This document shows, piece after piece, positions 10,280 to 21,805 of a DNA stretch of 64,000 bases. Where the stretch lies: NCBI GenBank assembly GCA_036245805.1, contig BTRK01000004.1:45820690-45884689 (forward strand), in the 5' to 3' direction. Numbering within the stretch: position 1 is the stretch's first letter; the number at the start of each line of letters is the position of its first letter. This DNA is from Pristionchus mayeri. Its lineage: Eukaryota > Nematoda > Chromadorea > Rhabditida > Neodiplogasteridae. Under the pieces are notes generated by a model that saw only the letters and a program-made list of their open reading frames with translations, had not been told where the DNA came from and searched no databases. The position numbers and the translations under genes were made by a program.

Positions 10280-12284
10280 GGCTCTGTTACACTTTAGAGG
10301 TCCCATGTCAGTTTAGAGGTCCCATGACAGTTTAGAGGTCCTAAGTGTCAGTTTAGAGGTCCCAATGTATACTCTGTCAGATTAGAGGTCCCAACCAGTT
10401 TAGAGGTCCCAAACATTTTAGAGGTCCCATGACATTTGCCAGTATAGAGGTCCCATGGTACTATCAGTTTAGAGGTCCCATCCAGATTAGAGGTCCCAAC
10501 CAGTTTAGAGGTCCCATCAGTTTAGAGGTCCCAAGAAAAAAATCAGAAAATAATAACAGGAAATGTTCTCCTTCAGAGACATTGCATTAGACATAGTATG
10601 AGGTCCTTCATGATTTTATTATTGATGTCAGAGCTTTTTTGGATCCGTCAAAATTTTCCGAAGGTCTTCATAATTTTACAGTTGTCGTAAAAATTGAATG
10701 AGAGACATCGGAATAAGGGGTGGGGTTCTGATGGATGTTTGATTATTCCGAAAAAAACATCGGAATTTTATCAGGACCTTCGTAATTTTCTGAAGGAATT
10801 CCGAATCTCAATACAACATTCATAATTGTCTGAGGGACATCGGATATGTCTGAGGGACATCGGCTGGACATTCCTGAAGGTCGTCAACCGTCATTTCTCA
10901 GATACATAAGATTTTATGAGGACCGTCAGAATTTTTAGAAGGCCATGTCGCATCTGGGAGGGCCGAAATATTATTTGGAATTTGGTGGGGCATCTGGAGA
11001 GTCAGAATTTTATTGAATGATGTCCATCTAGGTCTGGGGACCGTGAGAATTTCCTGAAGACAGTCTTAAAGCGGTATCAGAATTTTCTGGAGGTCGTCGG
11101 GCTTCCATAAGGGCCGATATATTTTTTTTAAAGATTTATACTGAATGATCGTTCGACATCTCTAAGGACCGTACACCATATGTTAGAGCTGAAATACTTT
11201 ACTGAGGGACGTCGATAATCTATCAGTACCTCTACAATTTTATCAGAACCGTAATAATTTACTTAGGGTAATCGGTTATTTTTCAAAGCGAAGTCACTAA
11301 GTAAGGGTCACTTTTTCCGTTAAACACTTGAAAGCGGAATTTCAGACTGTCTCGAAGAGCAGGCGTAGTCAAAATCATCGAAAACGCCAAATTTCGATTT
11401 TTTGATCATTCCAAATGTGGCTTTCGAATGGAATAATGAATCTCCACAATTATTTAGTGGTAGCATCCACATGATATGCCCTTCCACTTATGATAAATTT
11501 AAGACCATTAGCTCGTTCATCAGAAATGCGCAGCTCCAAGAAACAAATTCCACAATATTCAATAACTCAGAACTATGAAATTCCTGCCTATCTTGACACG
11601 CAGTTTCAAGGCTGATCCGATGAACGTCTACCATAAGAATGTCCATTTATATGCCTTTAGGACAATAGTGTTGTTGTGGCGCTATCATTATTGCGCAATG
11701 CGTACCATTCAATCAAATTGGCTGTGCCAAATTACAAGTTTGTGGCATTTCAGTCTTTGGCATTTCCGTAGAATCGATTGCTCATTTATGAGTATGGAAA
11801 TCGCACATACTAATATAACGCAAAAAATAATGAACGAATTGATAAAGTTTGAAGGAAATAATAGTTCAAAATCGACAGGCGTGAAATTGGAGCGAAAATT
11901 CTGAATCAACCTAATACATTTCACAAAAGATTGGAACGGGTCAAATAAACACGAAGTGGCGGAGTGATCGATAGTGTTAGTATTCGAGATTCCTTTGAAT
12001 CCATCGATACGACAACATCTGGACTAGGGAAAACTACTTTGGACACATTTGTCCATCAGTAGGATCGGGCCCATCTGCCGTGCTCGGACAACACCTCTGA
12101 TGTGAGCTCTAAACTGTATGGGATATATATGGATTGTAATTTTACTATTCGTTTGGGACCTCTAAACTGACAAGGGACCATCATGGGACCTCTAAACTGT
12201 CATGGGACCTCTAACATGGATGGGACCTCTAAACTGTCATGGGACCTCTAAACTGACATGGGACCTCTAAAGTGTAACAGAGCC
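10280..12284. mobile_element. 2.0-kb element with opposed AGAGGTCCCA arrays
   Basis: The perfect 8-bp direct repeat GACTTTCT at 10272-10279 and 12285-12292 bounds an element whose terminal inverted repeats start GGCTCTGTTACACTTTAGAG. Each end is a subterminal array of (CAG)TTTAGAGGTCCCA: 12 units at the left (10290-10535) and about 6 in inverted orientation at the right (12155-12280), irregularly spaced. No transposase frame is present. The interior has a degenerate periodic region. The architecture resembles a non-autonomous DNA transposon with clustered transposase-binding sites. I do not recognise the family. Confidence 0.85.
10580..11290. repeat. Degenerate periodic region inside 2.0-kb element
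   Basis: Variants of a unit resembling GTCGGAATTTTCTGAGGGAC recur every 30-60 bp with strong divergence, for example ATCGGATATGTCTGAGGGAC and GACCGTCAGAATTTTTAGAAGG. It looks like an ancient tandem array. There is no open reading frame. Confidence 0.5.
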
Positions 12285-12292
12285 GACTTTCT

Positions 12293-12750
12293 TCCATCTC
12301 CCTTCTTTTGTGTTTCTCGCGTTGATTCTCCACGGACAAGTTAGGTAATGTTTGTTGAGAATGGCGTTTCACGAGGGCGTTTGACATCTCCCTGAATTTA
12401 GGGTATTACACGATTCTGCGATCGGGTATTCGATTAATATATTGAAATTAAAAAGTGGTAATTTCCCTTTTCTGCCGCTTGTTCTTCCAGTATTTCAGTT
12501 TGTGTTTCCAGTCGAGTGGTTTGCATTAACGACGACAATGTATAGTGTTTTGTAGTCTACAATAGGTCTGCTTGGTTGATTTCCCTATGAATCTGATGAT
12601 ATATGAGTGACTATCTGAGAGAACTGAGCAAAATCACGTATACGCCGTACAACGAAAAATATCATTTCTATCTGAAGATTGATCCTGGGGTAACTTTTCA
12701 CGTAGAGTTCGAAAATCGACCTTAGAAAGCCGTATATTTAACCCATCATT
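12293..12750 (+). repeat. Dispersed repeat A, right part of split copy
   Basis: Resumes the repeat interrupted at 10280, with recognisable TTCTCGCGTTGATTCTCCAC and GTTTGTTGAGAATGGCGTTT up to about 12430. Beyond that I see no gene. Confidence 0.55.
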
Positions 12751-13140
12751 TCTGTAGTATCACAATATGCGGATAGACCGACCAAGTTGAGAGAATTTGT
12801 TAGATTCAGTTGGTGTTGATAATGGAATAATTCAGAACAAAGATATGAGGTCGATCAGTCTCGGTTATTTGGACACTAGGCCGGATGAGAACTATGACGT
12901 CGTGCCGTCTTTGCTATATCAAAGGCGGCATAACGTCATAGTTCTCATCCGACCTAGTGCCGTTATTTGAGTACAGTAAGGCGATAATTAGGTTGTATAC
13001 TGTTCGAAAGGTTGTGCAATCGTGGCTATATTGAAATAGACAATTATTTTTACTTCGATGAACTCTGTGTCTATTGATTTAGAAAGCCAGTGAATTGTGG
13101 TTTTGAGTTTTCCCTAATTGTCCAGTAAATTCGTACGCTC
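12751..13140 (+). repeat. Dispersed repeat K carrying a 90-bp MITE
   Basis: Aligns with 49720-50030 in the same orientation. Shared stretches include AAGTTGAGAG, GTCAGTC(C/T)CG-TT-TTTGAGTACAG and a GTGAATTGTGG block. The copy at 49720 lacks the hairpin found here at 12872-12961 and so serves as an empty site. Confidence 0.65.
12872..12961. mobile_element. 90-bp hairpin MITE
   Basis: The inverted ends G(A/G)CACTAGG(C/T)CGG and ATGAGAACTATGACGT pair over nearly the whole length, leaving a small loop around CTATAT. The 8-bp direct repeat GTTATTTG lies at 12864-12871 and 12962-12969. The paralogous sequence near 49820-49832 has a single GATTGTTTG in the same context, confirming an insertion. The 8-bp duplication suggests a hAT-type or similar transposase. 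Confidence 0.85.
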
Positions 13141-14260
13141 AATGTATCCTTGAAACATCCTAGAAAAAAAATTATCGTATATTTTACAATTCATTTGCAA
13201 ATTTACGAACCTATTATATTAAATAAATAAGAACATAAAAACATTCGATAGACTATAGAAGATGATTAGTTTAAAAATAATCCCCTGGTATCTGAGTAGG
13301 CCGATATTGTATGTCACCGTTCTCCGTTATTATGATTACCGTATACTTCACAATGGATTTCTTGCTAAACGCGTATCGCACACTTCATCGTCGGGCCGGG
13401 ACTTCTCTTCTTCAACCTTTTTATTTTATTTTTTTCTTCTTTCAGCCCGGATGAAACGCTATCAGTGGAATCCCATTCTTCGGACTAATATATCCTTAAC
13501 GAAACACAAATATATTGGGTGAATTTAGATATATTTTTTTTTGATTTTTTAACTGTTAAAACTTTTTAATGTCCGAGTGCTTGTCTCATTACTCCCCGAC
13601 TTTGTAAGCAGGCATTGCGAAGAAAATGTGCTGATATTTTTTTCTTTCCAGTCGCTTTCCAGTCGCCGTACGCGTCGGGAGTGCAGTGATCATCCTCGTA
13701 CCTTCTCTACTCGAATATGCGGAGTGTTATCTTTTGCAAATATCGATTCACTTAACTTTATTTTCTGAAATACCGTTACTCCGAAAGAAATTAAAAATAC
13801 GCCTGGTGGAACGCAGTATCATTCAGCTTTCATACATATTCTCAACACTTTTTGAGGCAGTGTCAGTTGAGTCGAATGAAAAAATCCCACGCGAAATTTC
13901 CCTTATTATTTAGTTATGTCCTGGTGGATTTCTGAATTATGTGTTATTTATTTCGATTAGGAGTTGCTGTTTTCGATGTTCGACCCACGCGAATATCAAA
14001 CATATCATACTTCAAGAGAATTCATTTTCTCCGATGACACATGTTTTTAATTTTGGTATTTGGTCAAGCGGCAACTGAACTGCTAATTTCGCCACAACTA
14101 TCGGTGAGTGGAACAATTCTTTGAACGAAGTGATGAGTAGGATGCAAGTATGCATTAATATTGGGCAGGAAGTGGAAGAGAAATGTTTAAAAGAGATGCA
14201 CAGAAGGTATTGAAATGATTGGAGTGTTGCTATTGATACCAACATAGTGTAACATCAAAA
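13141..14260. other. No gene recognised; old repeat fragment
   Basis: I see no domain-bearing frame. From about 14104 (GTGAGTGGAACAATTCTTTG) to 14215 the sequence resembles 27735-27780 and 46911-47010, which lie just after copies of the decayed GINS-A-PIG exon. Confidence 0.4.
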
Positions 14261-14263
14261 TAT

Positions 14264-14292
14264 TAGGTTGATGCAAACGTTTCTGATTATTC
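14264..14292 (+). repeat. Mariner terminal remnant
   Basis: TTAGGTTGATGCAAACGTTT closely resembles the left end of mariner 2 (6758), but no partner end or transposase is nearby, so it is a decayed single end. A similar remnant on the other strand lies at 23545-23575. Confidence 0.5.
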
Positions 14293-14339
14293 CATTTTCG
14301 AAGTTTTTCTCGGTTTTTTTGACTTCCTGTCATCCCGTA

Positions 14340-14500
14340 ATGGTTAATGTAGACTGCACTTGCATCTGCCTTCGTTTTGATTCTCGCGTGGATTCTCAAT
14401 GGAAAGTCGTTTTCGCAAATGTTGAGATTGGAGTTTCACGACTGATTCATCTTTCTTAACGTGGGGTATTCCAAAATACAGCTCGACCTTCTCACAAATA
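14340..14500 (+). repeat. Dispersed repeat A, short copy
   Basis: Shows the hallmark block TTGATTCTCGCGTGGATTCT, then GTTGAGATTGGAGTTTCACG, in + orientation. Confidence 0.6.
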
Positions 14501-14638
14501 GCATCTGATGGCCCATAGAGGGTTGAAAATATTTGGTGATCTACTTCCACACTTTCTCTCTCTCTCCATGCTCCGATTTTCATTCGGCGTGCATCCTTCT
14601 CTTCTATTCCCCTTCCTCATTTGCCCGTGCCCATATCC

Positions 14639-14667
14639 CAAATGTCGTTTGCGCAAATGTCGTACCC
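14639..14667 (+). mobile_element. Solo end of a foldback element
   Basis: AAATGTCGTTTGCGCAAATG followed by TCGTACCCCC is nearly identical to the right end of foldback FB4 at 51157-51185. No matching left end or arm was found nearby, so this is probably a truncated copy. Confidence 0.6.
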
Positions 14668-16640
14668 CCGAAAGGACAGCAATTTCCTAATCTCACCGTT
14701 GGCCAAAAATAAACGTAACTTGTTTCAGCCATGCATTTCATTCTCCAGAAGGAATGCCGGATCTCTCGTAAATTTTTATCTCACCACAAGTTGACTTCTA
14801 GTAGCACTTTCTTCTCTTATGACGTGGGGGAAAGTGCGATTGTTGTATTCTCGGAGGCGTTTGCAAATAAATATTCTTCTAGAATCAGTTTTGCCGAATT
14901 ACATTCTATGATGACATTCTTGACTTTCTCTCTCTCTCCATTCTGCGATTTTCATTCGACGTACATCCTTATCTTTTCTTCCTCTTTCTCATTTGCCCTT
15001 GGGCACCTTCAATTTCATTCAACTGGCTCATCAGGAATATTTTCAGTTTTATCTCCGATAACGTGGAGATACTAATATTGTTATTTCATGATTGCGGTTG
15101 GGTCAACCATGAAAACCGAGTTATGCAGAAATCGCTCGCTCCTTATCGATAATGATGTAAGAAGTGGAGATGTAAACTTGACTGGCATCTGATTTAAGGT
15201 ACTGCGAAGAGGCGATATGCCAGAGGATTTGGTAGAATTAACTCGTTTGAACAACACAATAACATTAGTTTGGAAGGGGAGAAGACGGTTTGATTGGGCT
15301 ATTGTAACGATAAGCCCAGTTTGTTTACTTTTTTATACTCCGATATTTCCCTCTTACTCTACAGGTTGTGATTATCGATCGACTCGTGTCCTTACACTTC
15401 TTCCTCGTCCCTGGCATCGTTATTTAGCTAAAGAATCATATATTTATTGTTTTGCGTGCGTTGAGTTCGAGACAGCAATACAGAGAAGTTCGCTCAATCG
15501 CCATAGTAAGGTATTGTTTGTGAAGCGCGAAAATGTTTGATGAATTTAGACATTCGTTTTAGTTTTTAGTCGCTATGTTTGTCGATCTCTCGATGTCGAT
15601 GAGCCCAATAAAGGATGCGATATAAGCCTTTCATTTTAGTGCTAGCACTAAAGTGAAAACTGTCAAATGGTGAACGTAGGTTTCACTAACAAGTCAAATT
15701 TGCCTGTGACGGAATTGATTCAATACGGGTGGGAATTGTAGGCTCTAAAAATAACAATCGCCCTTGTCTTATGATGACTTATTATTATAGGTTGCTATCG
15801 GACATCTCTCTCTGTGCAGTCTCTCTCTGTCAAGGTCGGCAATATCATGGGAATCCAGGTCAGCCCTCTCCGCGCCTGTGCTGCGAATAAGCGGGAGCTT
15901 GTGAAGAGGGCGACGAAGGAGGACAAATAGCAGACAATGCCAGCTGCCAGTTAGCAAATGGAGACAATGCAATAGCAGTAATATGCAAATTTGAATCCAA
16001 TGTTTATTTGAAATAAAATAGCAACACGATTGGTGACACCCAAAGTCGTTATGTAATCTACACAGATTGTAACGCAAAAGTGATCGGCGAATCAATTTGG
16101 TTTTGAGAACAAAATCAATATACAAAACATTTTTGGAAGCACACATTCAGCGCATTTTTCCTATAACATTTCTTTCGTGCACTAATTGGTAGGGAAGATG
16201 CATGTTTTGGCTCGTTTATGTATCCTTTCCATGTAAAGATTGGATCGACTTCTTCCGAAATTGAGGAGGCGCGCAAAGGTGGGTGAAAAAAAGTATTGTT
16301 ATGTTGTTATTGTATTGTCGCAAAGGTATTGTTGTTCCCGAGAAGAAATGAATAACGCTGAATTTTGTCGAGTAGTCAGATAATTGATTGTTCATTTTAA
16401 AAGAAAATTGGCTTGTCCCATTGGCTTTATTTACCTGATGATATTAATATAGGTTTTTTGAAACACATTACTAGGAGGTTGCTGAAACGAAATATTTTTC
16501 GAAAAAATACAAATAAATTTTATATGATGCATTGGGAACCTCAAGCGCGTTCGTAACATCTGAAGCGGTCAACTACAAACTTCTGATTGTTGCTCTTTCC
16601 CTTTTTTCCAGGAGATTCGTTCCCCTTCTGAAGTAGCTAT
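14668..16640. other. No gene recognised; possible short exon
   Basis: Mostly non-coding. One stretch on the + strand, about 15824-15930, can read MGIQVSPLRACAANKREL and ends at a TAG. It has coding-like composition but no recognised family, and could be a decayed last exon. Part of 16020-16100 (TCGTTATGTAATCTACACAG) recurs at 28835-28900 and 48405-48480, always in + orientation. Confidence 0.3.
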
Positions 16641-16944
16641 TCGGGTCGGCAAAACGATAGCGATATAACGGGCCCGCTACGTCGGGTCAGAGGAGCGGGA
16701 GAGGCTACATATTGCTACGCTCATTTTCCCGCGCACACATGCCCCCGGTCATCTCCTAGCCGCGTGATCTAACTTCACCGGGTTAGAGAGCAAGAGGAGG
16801 CGAGGGAGAGAGGCAGCTTTGTCGCGTGATACATGATACATGTAGCGGGCCCGCTACGTCTCCCTCGCTGATAGCGGGTCCGTGACCTCGGAAAGAGAGA
16901 GCGAGAGGAATAGCGGGCACGTTATTATCGAATTGTCAACTCTA
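16641..16944. mobile_element. hAT-like MITE, 304 bp
   Basis: The ends TCGGGTCGGCAAAACGATA (16641) and the complement of TAGAGTTGACAATTCGATA (16944) are imperfect inverted repeats. The perfect 8-bp direct repeat GTAGCTAT at 16633-16640 and 16945-16952 flanks them. The interior is GC-rich with inverted GCGGGCCCGCTACGTC blocks and no frame. The right end shares the TAGAGTT start of the MITE at 1420. Confidence 0.75.
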
Positions 16945-17066
16945 GTAGCTATGCACCAACAGATTGTCCAGTCAGACGAGTTGTAGAGTGCATTTGCTTT
17001 AATTTACTGCTAGAGCGCTAATCCTTTCAGTTGTGTAGTTACAGCTCAACTATTCGACTTGTAAAA

Positions 17067-17388
17067 TGTTGTGTAGCTGGCCTGTCTCAACTCCAAGAGC
17101 ATAAATGGAGAAGCTTTATCTAAGCAAGAGTGAAAATGCGAGCACCAATCAACAACTCCGAAAAAAAGAGAGAGACTGACTAGAATAGAAGGGAAGAGGG
17201 TGCGAGGTAATCAATAACACTCGAGGGAGAGGCGAAGGGTCACTGATCTACCCGTAGTGTGAATAGGGAGGGATAAAGGGAAGCGAGTCAACAACTGCAC
17301 TCGGGCAGATAGGTAAAAGGGGAATGACGGCATAAGGCGTCAGTCGATAATATGATAATAGAGGGGAGGGATTCCTCTCGATATAACA
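17067..17388 (-). repeat. LTR (3' LTR of element)
   Basis: 322 bp, starting TGTTGTGTAGCTGG and ending GATATAACA, with TG/CA ends. It is about 98% identical to 22785-23104 by eye. Main differences are single substitutions and a two-A indel near the run of As. Confidence 0.95.
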
Positions 17389-17482
17389 CCTCCCTCCAAG
17401 ATTCTAACTTCAATGAATCTGATAATAATAATATGATACAGGAATCACTGGGCCACGATCGATGCACTTTAGGTCAGGGAAA

Positions 17483-17722
17483 TCACTCTACGTCGTATCT
17501 GTTCTTCTTATGACTGACATTGAGTCTCTTCGGTGGCACACTCGTCCTCGCTGATCGTCTCGGAACTGGCTTCTCGTTGATGTCCTCTTCTCCGTCGGGC
17601 ATTCCGTCGTGGAATCCATCGAGTTGTCCGTCGGGTTCAGGCATCTTCTTCTCGTTGACTCCAGATTCGATCGCTTCGAGAGCACTTACTTGTGTCTCAT
17701 CATCCATAACTGGATCAGTCAT
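17483..17722 (-). pseudogene. Gypsy polyprotein C-terminal tail
   Basis: An acidic segment (MTDPVMDDETQVSALEAIES) followed by a basic stretch (PRRSARTSVPPKRL) ends at the stop at 17483, shortly before the purine tract and 3' LTR. It is the continuation of the integrase reading across the palindrome at 17721-19633. Removing the palindrome would join EIEY to MTDPV in frame, so this is a severed tail, not a gene of its own. Confidence 0.7.
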
Positions 17723-19633
17723 ATGAGAGGAATCGCGAGAGAATCGACCATTTGAGGGGGTGAGCGGCGGTAGGAATAAATTTGGTCCTATCCTGAAACA
17801 AATTTGGTTACAAGTACTTCACATAATGCTCTTTCAAACTGCGTCGTCAGAATTTCGATATGTCGTCATCGTCGAGATTCAGAAGGCCAAAGATGGTACT
17901 ATCACTTTTCGACATTCAAATCGCGATCACTTAAATGATCATAATTCCCTTTACAATAAAGATAGAAGGCCGTTCTTTTTTTCAATGAAAGCTACCATCA
18001 TGCGCTACAACTTTTATGTTAAGGTCATTATTCCTGGACCTCACCCTGGTGAGGGGCGGTCGGGTGTACCAAAAGTTTCGTAACTTTGGAAATCGGAAAA
18101 ACGTTTTGAGTTTTCATGCTTAAGTTGTAGTACATATATGTGTCTTACTTCTCCCAAAAAAATGAGCAAAATCGGGGTATGGAAAAAAGGGGGCGCACTT
18201 TCGTGACGCGACCCCAAAATGAGTTACGGACTCGAATACTTCCGTATCTTCAATTACCCTTATTTGCGCTCAGAATCGTCCAAAAACATCCAAAACAACA
18301 TATCATAACAATATCATAACACTGTCATTGGCCATAAATGCTCATATGACCCAAAACTTCATAATCGATAAACTATTCCAAGAAAGGGGGCATCTGTAAA
18401 TGTGATTTTTCATCCGAGGATTTGAAGGAAAAGCGCAAAACTGTACATTATGTCAAAGTAGTCATAGAGATTCGGCATATGGCTAGAAATGTAGAGCAGA
18501 AAGAGCTAAACATTTCGTCTGTTGAAAGTGAGTCTCTATTTTCTCGTTGAAGCGTGCTACAGCGCTTTGAAGACGGCTAGAAACGTGCTAGAATCCCCCC
18601 CGAGCGCGTGCTCTAACCGTCTGGCGCTCTCGCCGCCTGACCTCCCTCCCCTCCCCTCTATTTAGCGCTCCCCCGCGCGCCTCTTCCGTCGTTTTCTGCC
18701 ATCTTCTAAGCTCTGTATAACGCTTCAACGAGAAGATAGAGACTCACTTTCAACAGACGATATGTTTAGCTCTTTCTGCTCTACATTTCTAGCCATACGC
18801 CGAATCTCTATGACTACTTTGACATAATGTACAGTTTTGCGTTTTTCCTTCAATTCCTCGGATGAAAAATCACATTTACAGATGCCCCCTTTCTTGGAAT
18901 AGTTTAGAGGGACATTTCTGCATTACTTGAGACCCATTTAGTGCATTAGGGCCCACCCCCCAAGTTGGAATAGGTCAAAATATCGATTTTGAAGTTTTGG
19001 GACATATGAGCATTTATGGCCAATGACAGTGTTATGATATGGGCGGAAACAATTTTAAATGTTGTTTTGGATGTATTTGGACGATTCTGAGCGCAAATAA
19101 GGGTATTTGAAGATACGGAAGTATTCGAGGTCGTAACTCATTTTGGGGTCGCGTCACGAAAGTGCGCCCCCTTTTTTTTCTATATCCCGATTTTGCTCAT
19201 TTTTGGGGAGAAGTGAGACACATATATGTACTACAACTTAAGCATGAAAACTCAAAACGTTTTTCCGATTTCCAAAGTTACGAAACTTTTGGTACACCCG
19301 ACCGCCCCTCACCAGGGTGAGGTCCAGGAATAATGACCTCAACATAAAAGTTGTAGCGCATGATGGTAGCTTTCATTGGAAAAAAGAACGGCCTTCTATC
19401 TTTATTTTAAAGTGAATTATGATCATTTAAGTGATCGCGATCTGACAGTCGAAAAGTGATAGTACCATCTTTGGCCTTCTGAATCTCGACGATGACGATA
19501 GATATCGAAATTCCGACGACGCAGTTTGAAAGAGCATCATTTGAAGTACTTGTAACCAAATTTGTTTCAGGATAGGACTAACTTTATTCCTACCGCCGCG
19601 GCGTGGTCAATTCTCTCGCGATTCCTCTCATAT
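17721..19633. mobile_element. 1.9-kb palindrome P2 inside LTR element
   Basis: Arms of about 0.8 kb (17721-18545 and 18725-19633) pair closely. Landmarks such as TGGTACTATCACTTTTCGAC appear in inverted order near 17896 and 19450. The loop of about 180 bp is GC-rich (18590-18700). The ends read TCATATGAGAGG and its complement, with the direct repeat TCATAT on both sides. No protein is encoded. It interrupts the retrotransposon tail, so it is younger than the element or moved with it. Confidence 0.8.
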
Positions 19634-20345
19634 ACTCGATTTCTCGATCAGAATCGAGTCTCAGTCTCAATTGGTTGGCATGTGCCCTCACTGTCCGATC
19701 ATCAAGTACCACTTTATACATGGTCTTTCCGATACGACCATTGACTGTTCCTTATGTCCATTTCCACCCATTCGGGGCGATATTCATTTCGTACAGGTAT
19801 CTCCAATCTTGAACGATCTGGCCCTTGCTCCATGCTTTTGATCGAATCTCTCCTTCATTCGATCGATCTGTTCATCACTTCCTGTCATTACTCTGACAGG
19901 TCTCATGAGATCCACCTCTGTTCGGATGTTCCTTCCAAACATTATTTCACTCGGTGTCTTTCCATCACACTGGGGTTTGGGACTTTTCCGATAGTTATAC
20001 AGGAACAGCTGGAGAGCTTCCTCGAGGGATCGCTCTCCTTTCTACTTCAGCTGACTCCGCTTCACCGAATCCACAAATCTCTCGGCCTGGCCGTTACTCT
20101 GCGGATGGTACGTAGGAGTGTTCATGTGAATGATTCCTCGTTCACGACAATATCTATTGAATGCGTCTGAATTGAACTGCGTGCCATTGTCAGTTACTAT
20201 CACTCTGGGCAGCCCACTCCGTGCTATCGATTCATTCAGAATGCGAATCGTGGCACCCGCTGTCATCGTCGAGATTGCCACCATCTCGGGCCATTTCGAA
20301 AGAGAGTCGACCATTACCAGCAGGTAAACCGTAGTAGGACACCAT
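19634..20345 (-). pseudogene. Gypsy integrase, frameshifted
   Basis: The catalytic core is recognisable: VMVDSLSKWPEM (first D), VIVTDNGTQF (second D) and HPQSNGQAERF (E), a D,D-35-E integrase. The frame then stops near 20042. In other frames the C-terminal region continues with LYNYRKSPKP, TPSEIMFGRN and a GPY/F-like NGRIGKTMYKVVL segment, so there are several frameshifts. The N-terminal zinc-binding domain is absent, because the junction at about 20330-20345 joins reverse transcriptase directly to the core. It would have inserted element cDNA into the host genome. Confidence 0.85.
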
Positions 20346-21803
20346 TCCAAGGAAGGATCTCAATGAAGGTTGATCTCGGGGTGGTGGCATTTCCCTTACA
20401 GCCTTCACTTTCGCTGGATCTGGTCTCCTCCCATGCTGATCAACAATGAATCCGAGATACTTGATTTTGCTCATTCCGAATGAGCACTTTTCGGGACGGA
20501 TTCTGAATCCATATTCCTTTATCCTGTCGAGTACTCGTTTCAAGTTCCTGTCATGCATTTCCTTGGTCCTTCCGCCGACCGCGATATCATCAAGATATGC
20601 TTGTGCACTATCACAGCCAGTGAGCATCGTATCCATTGTCTTCTGGAAAATTCCAGGAGCCACGCTCACTCCAAACGGCAACCTCTTGAAACGGAATAAT
20701 CCTCTGTGAATGCACACTCCTAGCAGATCTCTACACTCCTCATCCACTGGAATTTGCAGACATGCATCACTGAGATCGATCTGACTGAAGAAAATGCATC
20801 CTTCCAGGCGAGTGAATATCTCTGATGTCACCGGCAACGGGTGATTATGCGGCTCAAGACTCGTATTCAGGCCAGTTGAAAAATCAACGCACACTCTCAA
20901 TTTCCCATTCGGTTTTGGAACCACCAGAATGGGTGCAGCCCACTCGAGGTAATCAACCGATTCGATTGCGTTCAATGAAAGAAGCCTGTCAATCTCCTCA
21001 TCGACCTTAGGAAGTAAGGCAAGGGGAATGTCTCTTCTCTTGCAGAAGACGGGAATCGATCCTTCTCTCAAACGAAACGTCGCCTTAGCCTTCTCACATT
21101 TTCCCAGTCCTTCCTTGCAAATGTCACTGTACTCCCTCTCAATCCACTTCACATAAGAGTCGTCACTCTTCACTGCATTCACTCGCACTTCACGAGGAAT
21201 TAATCTGAAGAATGTGACTATGAAGTCCCTTCCCATCAGATTGTCCGACTCCTCCGAAGTGTATACACTTCCCTGAGCACTGCTTCCATTCAACTCGAGT
21301 GCGAGATGGCACTTCCCTGTCAGTTTGAGAGGTGTTCCATTTGCGCATCTCGGAAATGCATCGTGCTCACTTCTCTTGGGAGCACCGATTTCTCTCCAAG
21401 TTGCTTGAGAGATCAGAGTTATATCAGATCCTGTATCCACTGTCATTCTGATCACTTTTCCATTCATGATCACATCGGTTTCAAAACGTTCCAGATCCTC
21501 TGGGAGATCACCGCAGACAAGGTTCACTTTACTTGGCTTCCTATCATTGAACTTCTTGATCGGTTTCGTGCACTTGATTGCGAAATGACCGATATCATTG
21601 CAGTTGTAGCAGGGGGAATTCGCATTCGGGCACTCTGCATCGGCGTGATCATGACCACATCGATTGCAGCCTCCATCAACAATTCCTTTCCACTGGAATT
21701 TCCTCTGCCAAGGCTTTTTCTTATCCTTACTGCCTGTAACCGCATTCACTTGGAGGTCATTCTGCTTGGACACGAGAATCACTGTATACTTCCTTGTACA
21801 CAT
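20330..21803 (-). pseudogene. Gypsy zinc knuckle, protease and RT
   Basis: The open stretch starts with two zinc knuckles (CNRC-H-C and CYNCNDIGHFAIKC). Next comes a retropepsin-like protease with the VDTGSDITLI active site, then a reverse transcriptase with LRVCVDFSTGLN, FKRLPFGVSVAP and the catalytic YLDD (QAYLDDIAVGG). It ends after FLGMVSYY, the normal RT thumb region, where the frame jumps into integrase sequence. RNase H and about 1 kb or more expected in this family are missing. The ATG at 21803 is not a true start, because gag lies upstream in another frame. Confidence 0.92.
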
Positions 21804-21805
21804 TC

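Noticed and set aside
10283..10535. Repeated AGAGGTCCCA units looked at first like a CRISPR array
   Set aside because: The units are short, irregularly spaced and mirrored in inverted orientation at 12155-12284 inside an element with an 8-bp target duplication; the genome is eukaryotic.
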